This document shows positions 56,777-64,000 of a stretch of 64,000 nt of DNA, piece by piece (position 1 is the first letter of the stretch; the number at the start of each line of letters is the position of its first letter). This DNA is from Cyanophora paradoxa (taxonomy: Eukaryota; Glaucocystophyceae; Cyanophorales; Cyanophoraceae): the NCBI GenBank assembly GCA_004431415.1, contig QPMI01000150.1, positions 1-64,000 on the forward strand, given 5' to 3'. The position numbers and the translations under genes are program-made. The notes under the pieces were generated by a model. It did no database searches and was not told the DNA's origin. It worked only from the letters and a program-made list of their open reading frames with translations.

Positions 56777-56801
56777 CCCCCCCCCCCCCCCCCCCCCCCC
56801 C
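56777..56801. repeat. Poly-C run (25 C)
   Basis: Uninterrupted C run in the intergenic region. Confidence 0.9.
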
Positions 56802-57221
56802 GACTCCCTGAGCGGCCAATTAAAGGGCCCTGGCCCCTGAGCCGCTGAGCGGCCACGGCCCACAGCTACAGGGCCACAGGCCCACAGCTCTACCAATGAC
56901 AGCCAGTGACAGGCACTGACAGCACTGACAGGCAGTTCCACGGTGACGTCGACCGACGGTCGACGGGCCACATGCACAGTGATGCACTGCCGCAGCCTGG
57001 CAGTGCCGCGCGCAGTGCGGCAGACTCTGAGAGACGGCCCAGTGGTACCGGCCTACTACCGGTAGTACTAGTAGGCTACTACCCGGCCCGGGCCGCGCGG
57101 CCCCGCAACTTTGGCAAGTGACGTCGAAGGCGGGTTCCGGGATTATCGATCGTATCGGATGAATCCGGGATGAATATTAATCGATATCCGTCATTTTGGA
57201 ACCGCGGATTTTTTCTTTTTT

Positions 57222-57318
57222 TTGGTGTCTAGAGACTGTGGCCGGTAATTCACCAAAAAACATTTTCTTTTTTAAAAATCATCAATTTTTTTTGTGAATT
57301 ACCGGCCACAGCCTCTAG
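57222..57318. repeat. Hairpin repeat with 25-base arms
   Basis: CTAGAGACTGTGGCCGGTAA (plus TTCAC) at about 57229-57253 faces its reverse complement at 57292-57316 with one mismatch; the ~38-base spacer is A/T-rich. The left arm and flank recur at 14011-14050. Confidence 0.85.
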
Positions 57319-57399
57319 TCATCATCAAGCTCTTTAATTATAAGATCTCGCGTGATTTTAGAGTCCGGAATCATGTCGCATGACTCAGTGTGAAGGGAC

Positions 57400-58260
57400 T
57401 CCGCGGCGCGAGTCCCGGACTCCCGGTCCCCGCGGGACTCCGGAGTCCGGGATGATGCCGGGCGGGACTCCGGAGTCCGGGAAGCCGCGCGCGGGGCGGC
57501 GCGGGAATTTTCGAAATTCGAGCCGAAACTTTGAAATTCACCGAGACCGTCCGACTCGGGCCCGGCCCGAGGGACTCCGGGACCAGGTGGGGGTCCCGGG
57601 TCCCGACTCCCGAGTCCCGAGTCCCGACTCCCGCCGAGTCAACGTCCCGACTCCCGAGTAGGGTTGCCGCTCCGCACGGAGTTCCGGGCAGACCACCCGG
57701 AACCGGAACTGACCCGGAGTTCCGCACGTTCCGCACGGAGTTCCGCATGTACTGGAGAACCCTAACAAAATGACTGAAAGGAGGCACCCCCCTGCACGTA
57801 AGAGGCCTAGGGCCCCCAAAGGACTAAGCTATATCCTATTCGTCATCGATATCCTCCTCCTCCTCGACCTCCTTCTCGTCGTCCTCCTGCACATGCACAG
57901 GTACCCCCCTGGCCGTGCATGTTTCGCAGCCTCTCACCGTCTGGAAACTCGATCGGATCGCTCCTGCTGCTCGGCGCTAATTGTAGCGCTCGGATTGCTG
58001 ACGCTCTGGCCTTCTGGGCGACTGGCGCTGCAGGGTTCGAACCCGGGTTTTTGTATGGGGGCCTCCGCTCCGTACGGAGTTCCGCCCACCCACCCGGATC
58101 CGGATCCGGAACTCCGCACTCCGTACGGAGTTTCAGTGCCCCGGAACTCCGGGCCGGCAACCCTACTCCCGAGTCGGGGACTCGGGGTCCGAGTCGGGGA
58201 GTCGAGTCTCAGTCGACATCTCACTGAGTCAGAGTCTCGACACGGACTCGGGGCTCGGGG
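57400..58260. repeat. GGACTCC / GGAGTTCCG repeat region
   Basis: Many overlapping GGGACTCC, CTCCGGAGTCCGGG and CGAGTCCCGAGTC units (57400-57660), then GGAGTTCCGC and CCGTACGGAGTT units (57680-58140), then CGAGTCGGGGA (58165-58260). Most units are self-complementary. Confidence 0.7.
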
Positions 58261-59281
58261 GCCTGTCCGACCAATAGCGAACTGTGGGGCTGAGCAGTGA
58301 GCACTGCCGCTGAGAGCCTGAGAGCAGCCTCACTGTCACTGAGTCAGACTCTGTCAGAGACTCAGAGACTCAGAGTCACTGATCATGCATATGAGTCACC
58401 CACCCCAGAGAATCACCGGAAATTCTGGCCTAGGCCTATAGCTAGCCCCCGGCCCTTGGGAATCATCGTAGGGAATACTAGGGAATACTAGGGATACTGT
58501 GGAATTAGTACTAGTGTGGAATCACTGTGGAATCAGTGTGGATACGTATGTCTGGCAGCCAGTATACGTACTAGTGGCAGGATGTGGCAAGTCACTGGCA
58601 ACCTAGGCGGCTAGGCCTGGCCAGTGCGCTGTGCACGTGCATGTGGCAGGCATTTCTGAGAATCTGTGCATATATGCGCCATGCATACAAGTTCAGCCAA
58701 AAGCGCGCGAACGATTGGCGCGAAACTGAGCACGTTTGAAATGCAGTTTGGAGCAGTCTCGAGCAAGGACATTTTTGCTTTCGTGCGTATGTCTCGCCGT
58801 GCAGAAGTTGGTCTCGGAGGTCGCTGCGCCCCGCGCCGGCCCCCTCTTCAGCCCTCGACAGCGAAACTTTTACTCAGCTCAAGGCCCGCCCAGGGCCCAC
58901 CCGCTCCCCCCAACTGCTATTTGCGGGACCAAAACGCTGGGGCAATTAGACGCCAGCCGGGCGCACTTCTATCTCGGCTAACTCGCGCTCGCCGCGAAAC
59001 TCGACTTTCCCTCGTCGCGTTTGTATGGCCATACATATAGGAAAATCTCGTACCGCATCCGCACGAAACTGATCATGAGCCTCATCCCAGCATCAAGATG
59101 TATACGTAGATGCGTACTGGTACTAGCTATATAGCTAGTATTAAACGCTTCAGTGTCAGTGTCTCGAGGCCAGGGTGATTGCGAGGCCAGCTTGCAGATA
59201 CATGTACACGAAGTTTATGAAACTAACTGCTGACCTGGCTATAGATCTAGAGCCTGTTCCCAGTTCCGAACAGGTTCGAAT

Positions 59282-62200
59282 TCAAGACAAAAGCCACGAC
59301 CATCGACGCAGCAGTTCCCCAAAGGCTCTGCGTTTTGCGTTTACACTTGCAATTGCGTATAACGACGCGACGTCTACAGCTGGCGGAAAATGGATATAAA
59401 GCTGGGCTCACCACGTAATCGTGAGAGGAGAAAGCAGCGCTGAGCTTCGGGCACGTTTGGTAGCTGGTCGGGAGCGTTTGAGTTAAGACACATTTGATGG
59501 AAACCTCCGTATTTAAAGTTATGACTTACGAGGAGCACATCGAGCTAGACGGCGCTGCCGCTGTGGTCGGGATCCACTGGAAAACCTGCAATCGAAATCA
59601 GAAATCTAGACCTTATGTCGATCGATATCGAGAGGGTTATCGGTGAAGCGAAATCAGTCAGCTGACGTTGCCCATGACGAAAGGTGCAAACGAAGGGACT
59701 GCAGCAACCGACGTCACCCGAATATCGTAGGGGCTGCCAGCGACGAAGACAGAGGCGGGGCTCGAGGCAAGAGCCGATCGCGAGCGAAGGAGCTTCCGAC
59801 GAGTCGGCATCGCCGGAGGCTCTGCATGCGCAAGACATGTACACTTTATAAGCCGCAACGTCAACGTTAACGTTGACGTTAATTGAAGCGCCCATGGCCA
59901 TGGATAAGCGAAGTCCGACGTGCAACAATTGTAAATTAAATTTGTTCTTCATGAAGCGCTAGCGCTAGTAATTATTATAGTTTTAGATCGATATCTAGCT
60001 TGCATATTAATAGCTCTCAACTCTTCATGATCATATATATGAGCACGATTTCGAGCTCGAGAAGTGCAGGGTTGCAAATGCATTTCGCACGGAAACGAAT
60101 CTCCGTCGAGGAAGAAATCTCTGCAAATGGGGCATCCACCCACTGCTGCGTCGCAAAATCTACGATGTAGACCTTTATCGCCTCGCCTGCCTACGAGCTC
60201 ATGATCATGATCACGATCATGCATTTTGGTGACATGAAATTTCGAATTTATAATCGATCGCGAAGCGCACTGGAAGGCCAGATCCGCGGACGCTGATGAT
60301 TTGGGAGTCACCGGGCTGCGAGAAAGTCGAATGAGACAACTTGAATTCAAATGTAATAGTGTACACGTGTACGTCTTTTTCGACTTGGGCAGACTCACAA
60401 TTGGAGTGCGGACAATAACAACACCAAGATCAATGCGAGCGGCTCCGTCCTAAATGGAATATAATGCATTGTCAAGAAATTCATGTGCGCAGACTTGAAA
60501 CATTGCCAAGACATGCATATGTCAGCCTCGAGCGCGCGAACCCCCAAAGTCGCGTGGGAGCCAGCAGAAGACAGATTGAAGAAGGTCCCAGCAAAGAGGA
60601 GCTGTACGATTACAAGGCGCGGCTGCAGGCCCGTGAACATTAGCTGAAGGCGGCGATCCGGAGTACAACATAAAATATTGTATATATATCAATGCCATTT
60701 ATATTACCAGCCCGGTAAAGTTCTTGGAGAAGCCCATTCCGGTAGATCCGGCCGCGGTATCCGGACGAGACGACGCGACGTCGACAGATGGCGAAAATGC
60801 GTTCGCCGTCGGGCTTGGAGACGAGAACAAGCCGGCCGCGGGCGATATCGATGGAGTCACAGCTGGCCATAAACTCGCCGAAGGGCTCGGGCTGGGCGGT
60901 CGCGACGGGCCTGTGCTGGGCGACGGCCGCGGGCTGGGGCTGGGGCCGGGCGACGGGCTCGGGAGCGCGCTGGGGGAGGGGCTCGAGCTGGGGGAGGGCG
61001 ACGGCGTGGCCAACGCGATGATCGACGGAGACGGCGTCGCGCTGGGAGTCGGCGTGGGCGTCGGGCAGATGGCGGAGGTTGCTGTGCAGGAATCCGTGCA
61101 GTCGCATGCGTCCGTAACTGCACACGTGTACGTATATATGTACGTATACGTGGGGGGGCGCGGATGAGACTTGGCCGCAGTGCAAAACGGTCACCCGTAC
61201 CTCCCACCGACAACTCGTACAGGTTGTTGGAGTATGTGCTAGCAGCTCCTCCAGTGTAGCCGCCAAATAGGTAGGCTTTGCGCGTGCTGCTTCGATACCC
61301 GAACGCTCCGCCTGATCACATGAGTGCGCGTGTTTTAAATGTTAGCCAAACGTCAACGCCGTCAACGTCATCTTGCAACGGCACACGGGGCGCACTGAAT
61401 GTTGTAGACGCTGTTCCTCTCACGCAGACTCGCTGCCATCCAACTCCACACTGTGTCAGGCAGTCTGGCACGCATTGGAAGCTAAGAACGATTGTGAACA
61501 TCAGGGATTGGGTTTGCTATGACTTACCAGGCTTGAAAACCCACGCATCTGTTCGGACCACCGAAGTACTGACATCCCTTCCACCATAAACAACCTGCAA
61601 GTTCTAGTTCGATTTGCCAGCTCGATCTCACGCGTAAGATCATGGGCATGTACATGTACAGTGCTATGTGCATCGGCATATGCATCGAGCGCTTGCGCGC
61701 TCGCGCTGTACGCGCACGCCGTTCAAAACGAACACTTACCCACATTTCTTTTCCGTTCACTGTCATCTTCCAGTGCCACGCAAAGAAGCGGGGAAGGGGA
61801 ACGCAGGATGTGTTGACGAAAGTCCATGCGGGATTTGTTGCAGCCAGGTCCACGTACGCGTACCCCGTTTGAGCCCCCGTGCCAAGGTTTCGGCCACCAA
61901 ACATGTACATAGTGGTACCCAGGAGGGCACAGTGCGGGTTTTCTCTGATGAGCGGCTCGCGTGCAGTGTCTGCTGGAATTACAGTGGACCACACGCCTGT
62001 AGAGAAATTGTACTTCACCAGGTCTGGTTGAATCTCAAAGCGTTGATTGCGAAATACGCAAGCCGTGGTGATACAAAGCACTATATATAATCGTAATGAA
62101 GCCGCACCATTGTGCTTAATCTGGCTAGGAAGCCCGTGGCCGAAAGAGAGAAAGATTGCCTTGTTGTAGTAAACCTGAAATCGAGATCAGCTGCATGCGC

Positions 62201-63222
62201 GGGTCGAAACCACGAGATTTGAACTGGAATTAATAAATATTCTAGATCGATGATATCAATCCGCACGTGGCACATTCCCGTTCGATTCAGTCCAGTATTG
62301 ATAAGCGTCGTTCGAGTCCCACTAACAATGTCTGCCGCGACCGGTAATTATACATCAGTTGCAACTTTAACAGGCCTAGCTACAGGCTCAAACGACAATG
62401 TCAAAAAACATCAATATCTTAACCCACCAAATTCGCTCAATTCATCAAGGGTGGAACCGGCGGTGGTGATTCCTCCGTACGTCCAGATTTTAGTTGGTAC
62501 TTTCAAGTCATAAAGGACAGAAGAAGCGAGCTGCGTTTGAACGCTGTCATCAGTGCGAGGTCGCATTCAGACTGTATATATGGTCCAACCACAGACCCCT
62601 CCGACCAAGCTTGACGTCGTGGTCTGAGAGAAAGTATATGTTGACCAGGCGGGGGGCGCTGCGTAAAATTTCATATATAAGCGCGGAGCCGCGCTGCAAT
62701 TGTATGTTATTTATTGCAATTGCGCACTGGTAGTGAGAGAGAGCTTGAAGAAATTATCTTGCGAAGTATTGCATATTTGGTTAGAGGTTAGACCAGCATT
62801 CACACACCATCCTCCCTGCGCTCGTAACCACACATGTACATGTATACGTATACGGCTTTTTCATCGCAACGATGAAACCGGCAAACTAAAGCACCAGTAC
62901 GTACAGGGCCTCCGAGCCGGGATTATCGTACACCGTCCCCTAAAATCGTGTCTTTTGTCAGTGCGCCAACTACAGTTATATATGTATTCGAGTTCAAGTA
63001 CAAAGCTATATATGCATATATATGCGCTATATAGCTACTTGCCTGCGTTCGTCGAATACTGGGAGGGGTTCCACTGACGGTGGGGTTGAGGACTACGTCG
63101 ATCACATCGATATCAACTTGCGCAGCGACCTTCGAGATGTCGATCGCGAGTAGGCAGATGGCAACGAGCTCGAGGACGCAAACGAATCTGCATCCCAGAG
63201 ATCTATATGCAGAGCCGTACAT
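59282..63222 (-). CDS. Secreted or surface Kelch-repeat protein with Pro/Ser stalk (paralogue C)
   Basis: Proposed start MYGSAYRSLG at 63222; the hydrophobic FVCVLELVAICLLAID then SKVAAQ is a signal peptide. The ectodomain consists of Kelch-type blades: IWTYGGITTAGSTLDELSEF; LVKYNFSTGVWSTVIPADTA with CALLGTTMYMFGGRN; FAWHWKMTVNGKEMWV with VVYGGRDVSTSVVRTDAWVF; SSTRKAYLFGGYTGGAASTY with NNLYELSVG. A Cys-rich piece (DACDCTDSCTATSAIC) leads to a Pro-Ser/Pro-Thr stalk (60820-61060). Beyond it is the module shared with A and B: AGEAIKVYIVDFATQQWVDA, then FQWIPTTAAAPSSS and LSAAFSSHDYV, which parallels the A sequence LSAATPAAPFSSTVA. A short final exon is proposed to end at 59282 but is weak. Function unknown; the ectodomain differs in kind from A and B. 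Confidence 0.55.
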
Positions 63223-64000
63223 GTACGTATACGTATACATGTACGCGTGGGACGCCGGAAGCGGCCGTGAACCGCGGTCGATGGATCTGAATTCGAAGCT
63301 AAAAGCCCGCAAACAACGAGTGCCCATTGATCTCATTGGCTACAGTGTGCCCGCTGCACGACAATATTCATGGTCAACTATGCTATATAGCTAGCAGCGC
63401 ATGCCGCATGCGCAGCGGTCGTGGGAGCAGGCGCGCGTGCCGCAGCCGGCGGTGCAGCGCTCGACCTCTAGCTCGCGATCGATATCAGGGAGCTCGAGCT
63501 CGAGCTTTATGTGATTATGATCAGGCTGACCGTCGGACATTCGCGCCGATCCTGCTGCCGCTATGCATGGCCACCAGCTCGCGATCACTGAGTCAGGAAA
63601 CCAGACACCGCGGACGCGGCCGGCATGGCAGACAGAGGTACTTATCGTAACTTAACTTACTAGTTATAGTAAGAGGTACGTTCCAACGTACCAGTTATGC
63701 GACCATTGATGCCGCATCATCAGGCCCGCATCATCGGGCCGCATGCCGGCGCCGCAGTGCATGACTGTGCATCCGCCATTACTATACTCTAGTATATGAT
63801 ACGGTATGAGGGCCTCAATCATCAGCCTGGCAGATGATGAGGCCCATGCCCCATGGGCCATGGCCATTACTACCAGGTAAGTTACTATGATATCGATACG
63901 GCATTGATACCGCAGTGCATCATAAATTTATACGTAATTGTATGCAGAGCTGGGTCACTCACCGTCACTGAGTCAAGACATCGACTCATTGAGAAACGAC
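63223..64000. other. Intergenic stretch at window end
   Basis: No gene recognised. GTACATGTACGTATACGTATAC palindromes lie just upstream of paralogue C and could belong to its promoter; GCATCATCAGGCC/GATGATGAGGCC inverted words lie at 63710-63845. Confidence 0.4.

Larger units (their letters stand above)
55466..59281. other. Long intergenic region rich in palindromic repeats
   Basis: About 3.8 kb between two leftward paralogues. It has AACGTT repeats (55586-55605), AATTGCCG repeats, GGACTCC/GGAGTCC blocks (55980-56220 and 57360-58260), (GTCGAC)n near 56220-56250, (CATGAT)n near 56700, a poly-C run, a hairpin repeat, and GGGAATACTA repeats (58470-58500). No convincing gene. Confidence 0.55.

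Noticed and set aside
58028-58050. GGGTTCGAACCC resembling a tRNA T arm
   Set aside because: No acceptor, D or anticodon arm can be built at proper spacing on either strand; it is one of many palindromes here.
57770-58300. Frame with hydrophobic LLLLDLLLVVLLHMH as a membrane protein
   Set aside because: The frame comes from a CTCCTCCTC repeat and runs through GGAGTTCCG repeats; no supporting splice or domain signal.
58666-59040. Possible short gene with MHICAMHTSSAKSARTIG
   Set aside because: No homologous motif, no convincing splice structure, and composition like the surrounding spacer.

Overview
This is nuclear DNA from a eukaryote, probably a protist or alga. Every recognisable protein is split by short, very GC-rich introns. 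These begin GTGCGC, GTCCGC or GTACCC and end in GCAG, usually with CTGAC shortly upstream. The gene set is eukaryotic: RRP5, the glucosidase II beta subunit with a C-terminal HDEL, a RAD54B-type ATPase, a YEATS domain, an F-box protein and intronic box C/D snoRNAs. A glaucophyte such as Cyanophora would fit the composition and intron style, but that is a guess from general character. Gene ends below are read by eye from start and stop codons, splice sites and conserved motifs; internal exon borders are approximate.

There are two kinds of sequence. The GC-rich, gene-dense parts (about 0.4-12.2 kb and 20-51.3 kb) carry housekeeping genes: C2+GYF protein (-), RAD54B-like (-), ABCG half-transporter (+), glucosidase II beta (-), vWA/YEATS protein (+), F-box/LRR protein (-), coiled-coil protein (+), tetraspanin-like membrane protein (-), RRP5 (+), a DUF4379-type zinc-ribbon repeat protein (+), a DUF3293 protein (-) and LRRC40 (+). 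Neighbours are often divergent with short shared promoters. The base-balanced parts (12.2-19.6 kb and 51.4-64 kb) are full of short palindromes, homopolymer G or C runs and simple repeats. They hold three related genes for secreted, probably cell-surface proteins, plus a candidate terminal-inverted-repeat element and a hairpin repeat.

Two things stand out. First, the gene at 22751-25986 has a complete YEATS domain inserted inside a von Willebrand A domain as a phase 0-0 block. Leaving the block out would restore a continuous vWA reading frame, which suggests exon shuffling and possibly alternative splicing. Second, two successive introns of RRP5, a ribosome-assembly gene, carry near-identical cassettes of four box C/D snoRNAs each. 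A fifth type lies in a later intron and again just downstream of the gene with a decayed copy of the adjoining exon. The guides match conserved large-subunit rRNA segments, including the peptidyl-transferase P loop, so the host gene and its intronic RNAs serve the same process.
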